Shown one piece after another: positions 1 through 8,573 of a stretch of 64,000 bases of DNA. Source of the stretch: JAAYOS01 sp050950785 (lineage in GTDB: Bacteria > Bacillota > Clostridia > Oscillospirales > JAAYOS01); the NCBI GenBank assembly GCA_050950785.1, contig JBMNIG010000009.1, positions 1 to 64,000 on the forward strand, read 5' to 3'. Made by a program: the position numbers and the translations under genes. The notes beneath the pieces were generated by a model. It was not told the origin of the DNA. It did not search any database and was given only the letters and a program-made list of their open reading frames with translations. The first letter of the stretch is position 1, and each line of letters begins with the position of its first letter.

Positions 1-632
1 GTCAATCAGGTTTATTATCTATCTCCATTTCCTCTATGCGCGCAATGCAAGAGCAAATAAAGGCTTTGGATAAGGATAAGGAAATTGAGCGCCAGTTTGA
101 AAACATCCCCAACACACTCACATCCATCCCTGGAATTGGTAAAGTACTCTCGGCGGGCATCATTGCTGAAATTGGAGACATCAACCGCTTTCCAAACCAT
201 GCTGCTGTTGCCAAGTATGCAGGTCTTGCGTGGACCCAGCATCAGTCTGGAATGTTCGAGGCACAGAACACACGTCAAATTAAGTCTGGGAACCGATTCC
301 TCAAATATTACTTATGTGAAGCTGCTTTCTCTATCGTGCGTTGCGACACGGAGTACAGGCGCTTCTATGACCTCAAATATAAAGAGGTTAATAGGTATCA
401 ACATAAGCGTGCACTCGCTCTCACTGCCCGGAAGCTCGTCAGGCTAGTCTTTCGTCTGCTGAAAGACAACCGCCTGTACAAACCATCGGTGGCATAGAAC
501 ACTGCCACCACCCTTAAGAAGGCCCTGTTAAAATAGATTTTGCGCAGGGCTTAGATAGGTGCGCCTTTAAAAACTAAACTAACGCGTTTCCAGGTGTAAC
601 TTATTAGAAATTCTTTGTTTTAACTACTTGAC
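1..632 (+). mobile_element. IS110-family insertion sequence, right part only
   Basis: The element enters from the left edge and holds the 3' part of an IS110 transposase followed by about 135 bases of non-coding right end. A possible hairpin lies in that tail (GCCCTG near 523 with CAGGGC near 545). I place the right boundary near 632, just before the sequence joining the end of pheS, because IS110-type tails often end in a TTGACA-like stretch such as the one at 628-633. No terminal inverted repeat or target duplication is visible, as is normal for this family. The exact boundary is a guess. Confidence 0.55.
3..497 (+). CDS. IS110-family transposase, C-terminal part (cut by window edge)
   Basis: The reading frame is open to the first bases of the window, so the gene starts outside. 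The visible 164 residues are the C-terminal Transposase_20 (IS116/IS110/IS902) region: a helix-hairpin-helix-like segment reading SIPGIGKVLSAGIIAEIGD, then a KYAGLAW..QSG block and a conserved RQIKSGNRFLKYYLCEAA-type stretch. This half carries the serine-containing catalytic domain in IS110 enzymes, which cut and rejoin DNA guided by a bridge RNA from the element's non-coding end. The N-terminal RuvC-like DEDD domain is not in the window. It faces the minus-strand pheS gene tail to tail. Confidence 0.9.
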   Translation, partial: QSGLLSISISSMRAMQEQIKALDKDKEIERQFENIPNTLTSIPGIGKVLSAGIIAEIGDINRFPNHAAVAKYAGLAWTQHQSGMFEAQNTRQIKSGNRFLKYYLCEAAFSIVRCDTEYRRFYDLKYKEVNRYQHKRALALTARKLVRLVFRLLKDNRLYKPSVA

Positions 633-649
633 ATATTACCGCCGGACTT

Positions 650-1669
650 TCAGAATTGCGAGAGAAAACGCATATCATTTTCAAAGAACAAGCGCAAGTC
701 GTTTACCTTGTATCGCATCATTGCCATACGGTCGGTGCCAAGTCCGAATGCAAAACCTGTATATACCTCAGGGTCAATATTGCAGTACTCAAGTACTTTA
801 GGATGAACCATTCCGCAACCAAGCATCTCGATCCAGCCTTCACCCTTGCAAACCCTGCAGCCCTCGCCATGGCATGCAAAACACATTAGATCCATTTCTG
901 CTGAAGGCTCGGTAAACGGGAAGTGGTGGGGGCGGAAGCGGGTTTTAGATTGGGGACCGTATAATTGCTTGAACAGCGCATCAAGGGTTCCCTTGAGATC
1001 GCCCATTGTGATGCCCTTGTCAACCACTAGGCCTTCGATCTGATGGAACATCGGTGAGTGGGTAGCGTCGACCTCATCTTTGCGGTAAACACGTCCCGGG
1101 GCAATTATGCGAATTGGCGGTCGTTTGTTCTCCATTACACGAATCTGAACTGAGGATGTCTGTGTCCTGAGTAGAACATCGTCTGCAAAGTAGAAGGTGT
1201 CCTGCATATCGCGGGCAGGATGTCCCTCGGGAGTGTTGAGAGCTGTAAAGTTATAATAAGTTGTTTCAACTTCAGGACCTTCAGCAATTTCAAAACCCAT
1301 GCCTCTGAACAAGTCCTCGATCTCATCAAGAAGTATATTCATTGGATGCTTATGGCCCAATGGTTTGCGCTTTGAGGGGAGTGTAATATCGAGATCTTCT
1401 TGGAGTAGCCTTTTTTCAAGTTCCAACCTCTCAATTTCAACTATCCGTGATGCAAGCATCTCTTCGATGCGATGCCTGACATCGTTGGCAAGAGCACCCA
1501 TTATTGGACGCTCCTCGGCAGATAGCGAACCCATTTGCTTTAATATTGCTGTAAGTTCTCCCTTTTTTCCGAGATATCGAATTCTAAGGGCCTCAAGCTC
1601 CTGACTAGTCGAGGCCGCTTGCAGATCCTTTTCAGCAGTTTGTCTTAACGATGCTAATTTATCCTTCAT
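650..1669 (-). CDS. pheS: phenylalanine--tRNA ligase alpha subunit
   Basis: Charges tRNA-Phe as the catalytic alpha chain of the alpha2beta2 enzyme. About 339 residues, normal for the family. The N-terminal coiled coil (QTAEKDLQAAS... to about residue 90) binds tRNA; the class II core follows with motif 2 around RVYRKDEVDATHSPMFHQIEG and motif 3 near GFAFGLGTDRMAM. I chose the start at 1669 (MKDKLASLRQ) because an AGAAAGGA ribosome site lies just upstream; a longer frame to 1732 runs into the T-box terminator. The gene is controlled by the upstream Phe T-box. The usual partner pheT does not follow: 15 bases after the stop, behind a GGCGG ribosome-site-like sequence, the IS110 element begins. 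Confidence 0.97.
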   Translation of the reverse strand: MKDKLASLRQTAEKDLQAASTSQELEALRIRYLGKKGELTAILKQMGSLSAEERPIMGALANDVRHRIEEMLASRIVEIERLELEKRLLQEDLDITLPSKRKPLGHKHPMNILLDEIEDLFRGMGFEIAEGPEVETTYYNFTALNTPEGHPARDMQDTFYFADDVLLRTQTSSVQIRVMENKRPPIRIIAPGRVYRKDEVDATHSPMFHQIEGLVVDKGITMGDLKGTLDALFKQLYGPQSKTRFRPHHFPFTEPSAEMDLMCFACHGEGCRVCKGEGWIEMLGCGMVHPKVLEYCNIDPEVYTGFAFGLGTDRMAMMRYKVNDLRLFFENDMRFLSQF

Positions 1670-1710
1670 GACATGATCCTTTCTCCGACGATGTGAAAAT
1701 GTCGGCTTTA

Positions 1711-1970
1711 TATAAAAAAGCTTCATCCACAATGGGACGAAGCTTACTTCGCGGTACCACCCAAGTTCAGTCTGAACGACTGCACTCGACGGAGCATAGT
1801 GCTCCTTGCCTTAACGCGGCAAACGCCGTGTCCTACCAACCATATTTGGCCTTCAGATCGGGGCTCAAGGGTGAACTTCACTTGGGAGTTCCAGCTTGCG
1901 GCTTTCAGCCGGTGACCGCAATTCTCTGTCTGCAACTGCTCCTCGCTACTCTCCCTGTCACAGCCTTTAT
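1711..1970 (-). promoter_or_regulatory. T-box leader of pheS (Phe-responsive)
   Basis: On the minus strand the T-box core GGGTGGTACCGCG lies at 1762-1750. It is followed by a terminator hairpin (1745-1719, AAGCTTC arms) with a run of six T. Upstream is a long stem I region beginning near 1960 with an AGTAGCGAGG-type segment. A TTC triplet (1875-1873) in GTGAAGTTCACCC is a candidate Phe specifier. T-boxes sense uncharged tRNA and let transcription continue into aminoacyl-tRNA synthetase genes. The T-box motif and terminator are clear; the specifier assignment is less certain. Confidence 0.93.
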
Positions 1971-2121
1971 GCATATTAAAGATATCTTATACCAAGCTTT
2001 ATATTTTTTCAAGTATCAAAATTGATTTGTTCATGAAAAATGAGTAATGCAACCCTTAACATAGTCACATGTGTTAATGATCCAAACAGCAGGCTCCAGA
2101 AAAGCTAGCATCAGTTGTATA

Positions 2122-2847
2122 CTAAGCCTCTTCCCAGTTATGCCAGATCTGTTGGACGTCATCATTGTCTTCCAACATCTCGATTAGTTTGTTCATATTC
2201 TTGATTGAGTCTTCATCACTTAGTGTGACATAGTTTTGAGGAACCATTTCAACCTGAGCGCTGACAAAGCTGTAATCATTCTTCTCCAGGGCCTCACGGA
2301 CAACACTAAATTCCCCCGGTTCTGTGAAAATAATAAACGATTCATCTTCAGCTTCAAAGTCGGAAGCTCCAGCATCGAGAGCGTCCATCATGACCTGATC
2401 CTCGTCCAAGTCTCCGCGCTCGATCACAATAACTCCTTTGCTGTCAAAAGACCAGGAGACACAGCCGGTGGCACCAAGGTTGCCACCGTATTTATCGAAG
2501 TAGTGACGCATCTCGGAAGCGGTCCGGTTGCGATTGTCCGTCATACACTCAACAATAACAGCCACTCCGGCAGGACCATATCCTTCATAGGTTATGCTTT
2601 CATAATTTGATTGGTCTACGTTTCCGGAAGCACGCGCAATAACACGGTTTACATTGTCGTTTGGCACGTTTGCTGCCTTTGCCTTTGCGATGACGTCGCG
2701 CAGCTTGGAGTTTGTATCAGGATTTGGGCCACCTTCTTTGACAGCAACAATAATTTCACGTGAGAGCTTTGTGAAAATCTTTGCACGCTGTTTGTCGTTT
2801 TTATTCTTTGTTGCCTGAATGTTTTTCCACTTTGAATGTCCAGCCAT
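2122..2847 (-). CDS. yebC: YebC/PmpR (TACO1) family protein
   Basis: A 241-residue protein beginning MAGHSKWKNIQ, the signature start of the YebC family, with the conserved MTDNRNRTASE and GATGCVSWSF segments. Members were annotated as DNA-binding regulators; the TACO1/YebC group is also known to help ribosomes through difficult peptide stretches such as polyproline. It is cytosolic. It lies 65 bases after mrnC on the same strand, and an AAAAGGAG-type ribosome site precedes the ATG. The mrnC-yebC arrangement behind a broken pcrA gene suggests shared transcription from the promoter at 5820-5849. Confidence 0.96.
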   Translation of the reverse strand: MAGHSKWKNIQATKNKNDKQRAKIFTKLSREIIVAVKEGGPNPDTNSKLRDVIAKAKAANVPNDNVNRVIARASGNVDQSNYESITYEGYGPAGVAVIVECMTDNRNRTASEMRHYFDKYGGNLGATGCVSWSFDSKGVIVIERGDLDEDQVMMDALDAGASDFEAEDESFIIFTEPGEFSVVREALEKNDYSFVSAQVEMVPQNYVTLSDEDSIKNMNKLIEMLEDNDDVQQIWHNWEEA

Positions 2848-2912
2848 AAGAAACTCCTTTTAAAAAAATATAAGTAGTGTTCCGGCCAAGGCCGGATGGT
2901 CAATAAGAACTG

Positions 2913-3308
2913 TTAGCTGACTATTATTTCAAATAACTGATTTAGACGCTTGTGGCTTCCTGAAAGCCAAAGTGCGCCGAAAAGGGCTTCAAACCCTGTT
3001 GCTGTATGATACTTGGCACGATTTGCGTTCTTGGGGATCGTCTTTACATGGGCGTTGCGTCCGCGCCTGAAGATGTCAGCCTCATAGGGGGTAAGGATAT
3101 CCTTTATCTTTTGGTATGCTTCAAATTGAGCATCGGCGGAGACATAATTCAATGTTTCACTGTGCATAGAATGGTTTGTCAAATCTGCCTTAACCGATAG
3201 CATTGTACGCACCATCAACTCGTAAACTGAATCTCCCAGATGTGCAAGTGCCAATATGCTATGAGAAGCAACCTCCTTCTCGTTGAGAGTCACATGAAAA
3301 TAGTCCAT
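2913..3308 (-). CDS. mrnC: Mini-ribonuclease 3
   Basis: A 131-residue RNase III catalytic domain without the double-stranded-RNA-binding domain, which defines Mini-III. The signature ALAHLGDSVYELMVR lies at about residues 21-35 and the second acidic helix FEALFGALWL at about 107-116, supplying the metal-binding Asp and Glu. In Bacillus subtilis Mini-III matures 23S rRNA ends. The ATG is preceded by AAAGGAG and lies only 14 bases past the end of the decayed helicase gene, so the two were probably one operon. It is usually found near cysS and rlmB; that context is absent here. Confidence 0.94.
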   Translation of the reverse strand: MDYFHVTLNEKEVASHSILALAHLGDSVYELMVRTMLSVKADLTNHSMHSETLNYVSADAQFEAYQKIKDILTPYEADIFRRGRNAHVKTIPKNANRAKYHTATGFEALFGALWLSGSHKRLNQLFEIIVS

Positions 3309-3322
3309 GAACTCCGCTCCTT

Positions 3323-5782
3323 TTATTGCTTTGTAATAAACTTTGATGCGGTCTTTAGCATCAATCTTTTCGTCCCTTCCGAGAAAGTAACTTCAATGAG
3401 GGCATCTCCTCCCATTGGAGTTATTTTAAACTACCATTCCGTCACCGAAAGCTTTGTGATTTATCATGTCGCTCTTTTTTTAATATCTAGAGGCAGTTTG
3501 GTGTTTACGCTGGCTTGGTGGAAGAAGATCTGAAATTGCCTACCGGTTTCTTAGAATATTCCGTATGAGGTATTTCTGTTGTAGCTATTACCTTCATATC
3601 TAGTTGCATCGGCCTGTTGAATACCCTTGATATTCGAAGTTTTTGGACGTTGGTAAACGTTCAAGATTCAATATAATTGATGCATTCTGATGGAATCTCG
3701 TCAACAAATCGAGAAACGCGGTTGTATGTAGTATGTCCAAACAACATACGGGATTTGGCATGTGAAATGAAAAGTGTTTTGCGGGCTCTTGTTATACCGA
3801 CATAGCATAGGCGACGCTCTTCCTCCAGTCTTCTTCGGGAAAGCCTATACTGCGGAAACCCGGGAAAACTCCTTCTTCAAGACCAACAAGAAACACAGAA
3901 GGAAACTCAAGCCCCTTGGCGCTGTGGATGGTCATCAATACAACGGTGTCGGCCTCACTGTTGTAATTGTCAATGTCTGTAAACAGCGAAACCTCATCAA
4001 GGAACCCGGCAAGTGTCGGCTCATCTGCTTGTTCGGTGTATGAGATAATGTTGGATTTCAGCTCAAGAATGTTTTCAATTCTTGTTGCAGCATCTTGATC
4101 GGTATCACTTCGCTGCTGTAGATTACTGAGATAGCCTGACTTTTCAAGAATTTGATCATATAACTCCGGGAGGGGGTATAATCGCGGATTGTTCTTGGAA
4201 TTGCATGATCATGTCGGCAAAAGCATGTAAACCGGCTGATTTCCTTGAGAGCTGTTCGTAGGATGATGCATCTGAAACCACATCAAAAATCGACTTTCCG
4301 GTTGATTGAGCGAGATATTCCAACATCTCAATGGTTTTGTTACCTATTCCCCGGGGGCGGGTTATTGATGATACGGATAAGACGTAAGTTATCAGCTGGG
4401 TTTCGTATTACATGGAGATAAGCGAGCATATCTTTGATTTCTGCCCGTCGTCAAAGAAACGCGTGCCTCCGATTATGCGATAGGGTATACCGTTTCGCTT
4501 GAACGCGTCTTCAATTCTGTTAGACATTGCATTGATCCTGTAGAGAATGGAAAAGTCACTGAACTTTTCACCACGGTTGTATCCTTCGATGATTTTATTT
4601 GCAACAAATTGAGCTTCATCACTTTCGCTATCTGCGTAATAAAACGGTGATCTTATCTCCTTCATCGTTTGAAGTCCAGAGATTCTTGCCTTTCCGGCCT
4701 TCATTGTTTTCAATGACCCCGTTGGCAGCCGCAAGGATATTTGCAGTGCTGCGATAATTCTGCTCAAGTTTGATAACACGACAACTGCTGTGCTGCTTAT
4801 CGAATGAAAGTATATTTTCTATCGTGGCTCCTCTAAATCTATAGATGGACTGGTCATCGTCCCCAACGACACAGATATTTTTCCAATAACCGGACAGAGT
4901 AGTAGCAAGAAGATACTGTAAATTATTAGTATCCTGATACTCGTCTATCAATACATACTTAAACTTGCGTTGATAGTAATCACGCACATCATCAAAACGA
5001 AGTAACAATGTGACAGTCAGTAAAATAATATCATCAAAGTCCAGTGCGTTTGCATCTTTAAGACGGCGCTGATACTCAGCATATGCCTTTGCTATATTAG
5101 ATGCATGATATGATGATGAATCAGTAAAGGCCTTCTCATAATCCGCAGGGGAGACCATTTTATCTTTGGCGATACTTATATATTTCAGAACGGACCTTGG
5201 ATTAAAGGTTCGCTCCTCAAGGTTGAGGTCGGAGATAATATTTTTGATGAGCCTTTCACTGTCAGCACTATCGTATATCGTAAAGCTACGACTGTAGCCG
5301 AGTCGTTCAATATCTCTTCGGAGAATCCGAACACATGCGGAGTGAAAGGTCGAGGCCCATACGTCGAGTGCGCTGTTGCCAAGCTTGTCATGCAGCCTTT
5401 CTTTAAGCTCGTTTGCTGCTTTGTTTGTGAAAGTAATCGCTATTATCGACCAGGGAGGAACAGGATCTAAGGCGCAAAGATCTTCAGCGGCTTGGCGCTG
5501 TTCGGGCCGGGGAGATTTTATGTAGTTTTCAAGAAATTCAACATCGGATGGCGTTATATTCGGAGGAATTTCGTCTGTATCTGAGGCTCTTCCATATTTT
5601 ATGAGATTTGCTATGCGTTGGATGAGCACAGTTGTTTTACCGCTCCCCGCACCGGCGAGAACAAGCAGCGGCCCCTCTGTTGCCATAACGGCCTGCAGCT
5701 GTTTGCTGTTGAGGCCCTTAAAGTCCATTTCGATTATTTTTTTACGCGCTTTGAGAAAGCGTTTGATTTCGTTGGAATGCAA
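3323..5782 (-). pseudogene. pcrA: PcrA/UvrD-type DNA helicase, broken by multiple frameshifts
   Basis: An SF1 helicase remnant covering the whole gene. The first frame (5782 to about 4655) gives about 375 good residues: Walker A AGAGSGKT, ITFTNKAANEL, LIDEYQDTN, DDDQSIYRFRGA and LEQNYRSTANIL. The rest is legible only by switching frames: ADSESDEAQFVANKI to about 4440, EIKDMLAYLHVIRNP to about 4355, GIGNKTIEMLEYL to about 4175, LPELYDQILEKSGYL through LMTIHSAKGLEF to about 3830, then RRLCYVGITRARKTLF, a stop at 3661-3663, and a last frame with a Tudor-like tail (PMGGDALIEVTFSEGTKRLM) ending at 3323. At least seven lesions, several in G/C or A runs. The promoter and ribosome site look intact. 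Clustered sequencing error is the alternative, but neighbouring genes are clean. Confidence 0.9.
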
Positions 5783-5819
5783 TAAAATTCCTCCAAGCTT
5801 ATAATTGGATCGGTTGTTA

Positions 5820-5849
5820 ATTATACCATATTGCCTTTATATGCGTCAA
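5820..5849 (-). promoter_or_regulatory. Sigma-A-type promoter of the helicase pseudogene, mrnC and yebC
   Basis: On the minus strand TTGACG (5849-5844) and TATAAT (5825-5820) are 18 bases apart, 38 bases before the helicase start codon. The perfect -10 box suggests transcription into mrnC and yebC is kept although the first gene is broken. Confidence 0.75.
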
Positions 5850-5863
5850 ACCAAACTAAACCA

Positions 5864-5892
5864 TTTACAATTTAGCTATTTTAATATAAAAT
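5864..5892 (+). promoter_or_regulatory. Possible promoter of the acetyltransferase
   Basis: TTTACA (5864-5869) and TAAAAT (5887-5892) are 17 bases apart. If this is the promoter, the transcript would begin near 5899, past the AAGGA that precedes the first possible start codon; that favours a start further in. Confidence 0.5.
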
Positions 5893-5909
5893 AAGGAAAA
5901 TACATCCAA

Positions 5910-6374
5910 TTGAAAGGTTGTGAAACAACTTTGTTTATACGGAGGGCAAATTTAGAGGATCTTAGCAAAGTTACGCAGCTAGCTCATTTGCTCTGGAGTG
6001 ATAGTTCATATGTAGAACTGATGGAGGATATGAAGAAAGCTCTTAAGAGAAATGCGGAGGTGATATTCTTAGCACTTGAGGGAGAATATCCGATTGGCTT
6101 TGCGCAATGTGCACTGAGATATGACTATGTTGAAGGCACTTCTGGTTTGGGAAATGTAGGTTATCTTGAAGGTATATATGTACGGGAAGACTATCGAAAC
6201 AGAGGTGTTGCACGCACCCTAGTTGAATTTTGTGAAGACTGGTCTAAGATGAATGGATGTACTGAGTTTGCCAGTGACTGTGAAATTGATAACCTTGACA
6301 GTTATGATTTTCACCTTAAGCTTGGTTTCAAAGAGGCAAACAGGATAATATGTTTTACCAAGAAATTATATTGA
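5910..6374 (+). CDS. GNAT acetyltransferase, aminoglycoside 6'-N-acetyltransferase-like
   Basis: A single-domain GNAT enzyme of 154 residues. It resembles the chromosomal AAC(6')-Ig-like group: a RYDYVEGT segment, YLEGIYVREDYRNRGVA (acetyl-CoA loop, R/Q-x-x-G-x-A type), then GCTEFASDCEIDN and a C-terminal ANRIICFTKKL. These enzymes move acetyl from acetyl-CoA to an aminoglycoside or another amine; resistance would have to be shown. The start is uncertain: TTG at 5910 has its ribosome site upstream of the likely transcript start, while TTG at 5931 (MFIRRANLED) matches the usual family start. It is divergent from the helicase pseudogene and otherwise alone. Confidence 0.85.
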   Translation: MKGCETTLFIRRANLEDLSKVTQLAHLLWSDSSYVELMEDMKKALKRNAEVIFLALEGEYPIGFAQCALRYDYVEGTSGLGNVGYLEGIYVREDYRNRGVARTLVEFCEDWSKMNGCTEFASDCEIDNLDSYDFHLKLGFKEANRIICFTKKLY

Positions 6375-6465
6375 ATCGCTTACAAAGTTTAATTCGGATC
6401 CTATGATCCTGCTGCTGGATAAAGCTTATATTGCTCAACCGGAGCATGTTTGTAAAAATACGGCA

Positions 6466-6504
6466 ATAAAAGGGCTGCGGCAAACCTGGTTTTGCTGCAG
6501 CCCT
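6466..6504 (-). terminator. Rho-independent terminator of trpB2
   Basis: Near-perfect 14-base arms (6504-6491 and 6484-6471, AGGGCTGC core) followed on the minus strand by CCCTTTTATT. It lies 20 bases past the trpB2 stop. Confidence 0.85.
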
Positions 6505-6523
6505 AAATATCGGTTATCGGATT

Positions 6524-7903
6524 TTATTCGGGAAGCCTCGGTAAATCGGCAAACCCCGCTCTCAGGTCATCGTCCGCAGGAATATAGTCGTTCATCTCGC
6601 CATCATGGTATTTTTGATAGGCGACCAAGTCAAAGTAGCCCGTGCCGGTGAGACAGAACAGTATCGTTTTTGGTTCGCCGGAAGCCTTACATTTCAGCGC
6701 TTCGTCTATGGCTACACTGACCGCATGGCCCGATTCGGGAGCGGGCAGGATCCCCTCGACGCGGGCAAACAACTCGGAAGCTTCAAAGACTTTTGTCTGT
6801 TCAACGCTTTGAGCTTCGATTTGACCGTCAAAATAGAACTGGGACAGGATCGGGCTCATGCCGTGATAGCGCAGGCCGCCGGCGTGGTTGGGCGAGGGGA
6901 TGAAATTGCTTCCCAGCGTATACATTTTTGCAAGCGGACATACTTTGCCGGTATCACAGTAGTCATAGGCGAACACGCCTCTTGTAAAACTGGGACAAGA
7001 GGCCGGTTCGACGGCAATTATGCGATAATCCCTTTCGCCTCTAAGTTTTTCTCCCATGAAAGGTGCGATCAGGCCACCGAGGCTTGAACCCCCGCCCGCA
7101 CATCCGATTATTATATCGGGTTTGACATCGTATTTGTCCAACGCGATCTTTGCCTCAAGGCCGATCACGCTCTGATGGAGCAAAACCTGATTTAGCACGC
7201 TGCCAAGTACATAGCGATAGCCGGGCTGAGTTACAGCGGCCTCAACCGCTTCGCTTATCGCACAGCCCAATGAACCGGTAGTCCCGGGGTGTTCCTTGAG
7301 GATCGCTCTTCCTATTTCGGTAGTTTCTGAAGGGCTCTGAGTCACGGTTGCGCCGTAGGTGCGCATTACTTCGCGCCTGAAAGGTTTTTGCTCGTACGAA
7401 ACTTTGACCATGAACACTTTGCATTCCAAATCGAAATATGAGCAAGCCATACTCAAAGCCGTGCCCCACTGTCCTGCGCCCGTTTCGGTGGTTATCCCTT
7501 TCAGGCCCTGCTTTTTTGCATAATATGCCTGCGCAACCGCGCTGTTCAACTTGTGGCTGCCCGAGGTATTGTTTCCCTCAAACTTGTAGTAGATCTCAGC
7601 AGGCGTTTGCAGCTTCTTTTCCAGGCAATAGGCGCGTACGAGCGGGGAAGGGCGGTACATCCTGTAAAAATCGAATATTTCCTGAGGGATGGAGATATAG
7701 CGGTCGGTATCGTTTATCTCCTGTCTGATCAGTTCTTCGCAAAAGACCGGCCTCAGGTCGTCAAAGGTCACAGGCTTTCCGGTTTTTGGGTCAAGGAGCG
7801 GAGCTATTTTGTTTTTCATATCTGCACGAACATTGTACCAGGCCTTGGGCAATTCGCTTTCCGAGAGATATATTTTGTAGGGAATGGTTTTTTCCGGGCT
7901 CAT
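6524..7903 (-). CDS. trpB: TrpB2-type tryptophan synthase beta chain
   Basis: A 459-residue PLP enzyme joining indole and serine to tryptophan. The length and extra N-terminal segment, with RPSPLVRAYCLEKKL and YYKFEGNNTSGSHKLNSA, mark the TrpB2 group rather than the TrpA-coupled TrpB1. The PLP lysine is in SHKLNSA (about residue 118), and the phosphate-binding loop GCAGGGSSLGG is at about 245-257. It stands alone with its own promoter, Trp T-box leader and terminator and has no trpA or other trp gene beside it. TrpB2 proteins often work without TrpA, and indole salvage is a plausible role here (inference). The ATG follows an AAGGAGG-type site inside the leader. Confidence 0.95.
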   Translation of the reverse strand: MSPEKTIPYKIYLSESELPKAWYNVRADMKNKIAPLLDPKTGKPVTFDDLRPVFCEELIRQEINDTDRYISIPQEIFDFYRMYRPSPLVRAYCLEKKLQTPAEIYYKFEGNNTSGSHKLNSAVAQAYYAKKQGLKGITTETGAGQWGTALSMACSYFDLECKVFMVKVSYEQKPFRREVMRTYGATVTQSPSETTEIGRAILKEHPGTTGSLGCAISEAVEAAVTQPGYRYVLGSVLNQVLLHQSVIGLEAKIALDKYDVKPDIIIGCAGGGSSLGGLIAPFMGEKLRGERDYRIIAVEPASCPSFTRGVFAYDYCDTGKVCPLAKMYTLGSNFIPSPNHAGGLRYHGMSPILSQFYFDGQIEAQSVEQTKVFEASELFARVEGILPAPESGHAVSVAIDEALKCKASGEPKTILFCLTGTGYFDLVAYQKYHDGEMNDYIPADDDLRAGFADLPRLPE

Positions 7904-7939
7904 TGTATGCCTCCTTTTTTCGTATTATTTAGTGTTACC

Positions 7940-8236
7940 AAAACAATAAGCTTTTGTCCACGGAGAACATCATCCAATGCTCTCTTGGGACAAAAGCTCA
8001 AAATCCTTGCTTCTGCGGTGCCACCCAAATTGACGAAAATACGTCCGCTCTGAGGCGTGCGATCACACGCCCTTCCTGATAACGGCGGAATTCCGTCGGC
8101 ACCTACTGGGAGAACTCCGTTCGTCCCGCCCTCGGCAGCCCATTCGGCAAAGTATTTTAGCTGTATTCTCACCGGCAACAGCTCTCTGTATAAAACCTGC
8201 TTTGCGTACTTCTTTGCTTCATCGGTTTAATTATTT
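7940..8236 (-). promoter_or_regulatory. T-box leader of trpB2 (Trp-responsive)
   Basis: On the minus strand the T-box core GGGTGGCACCGCAG is at 8026-8013. It is followed by a terminator with 11-base arms (7998-7988 and 7959-7949, AGCTTTTGTCC). A TGG triplet directly after GAA (8145-8140) is the likely tryptophan specifier. The leader runs from the promoter at 8242-8270. It should allow trpB2 expression when tRNA-Trp is uncharged. Confidence 0.93.
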
Positions 8237-8241
8237 AGCAT

Positions 8242-8270
8242 AGTATACAACGTGAAATACCAAATGTCAA
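8242..8270 (-). promoter_or_regulatory. Consensus sigma-A promoter of the trpB2 T-box
   Basis: TTGACA (8270-8265) and TATACT (8247-8242) are separated by exactly 17 bases and point into the T-box leader. Confidence 0.85.
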
Positions 8271-8340
8271 TCATTAATTTCAGTCCAGCAATAGTTCTAT
8301 CGATTCCAGCATGAGTTCCGTAAGCTATAAACACTCGATA

Positions 8341-8417
8341 TGGTCGGAGTGGCGAGACTTGAACTCGCGGCCTCTTGGTCCCGAACCAAGCACTCTACCA
8401 AACTGAGCTACACCCCG
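8341..8417 (-). tRNA. tRNA-Pro, anticodon CGG
   Basis: A 77-base cloverleaf with encoded CCA (8343-8341). The acceptor stem CGGGGTG pairs with the 3' side (CACTCCG), the D-arm reads GCTCAGTTTGGTAGAGT, the anticodon stem is CTTGG/CCAAG with loop TTCGGGA (anticodon CGG at 8383-8381), and the T-arm contains GTTCAAGTC. It reads the codon CCG and stands alone. Confidence 0.96.
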
Positions 8418-8573
8418 AGAAGACCAACGCGATTTATTTTAGCATATTGGGCCCGCAAATGCAAGACACAATATTAGAATTTTTTAGTCACAAAACTTAT
8501 AACAGGCTACGCAGTCCCATCTCTGACACAAATGTCATATCATGGATTGATATGAAACATTGGAGGAAAAAAG

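Noticed and set aside
3774..4043. 89-codon plus-strand frame inside the helicase pseudogene
   Set aside because: The minus strand at this position clearly encodes UvrD motifs; the plus frame is a shadow.
7553..8053. 166-codon plus-strand frame opposite trpB2 and its T-box
   Set aside because: It crosses the T-box leader and reads trpB2 backwards; no ribosome site.
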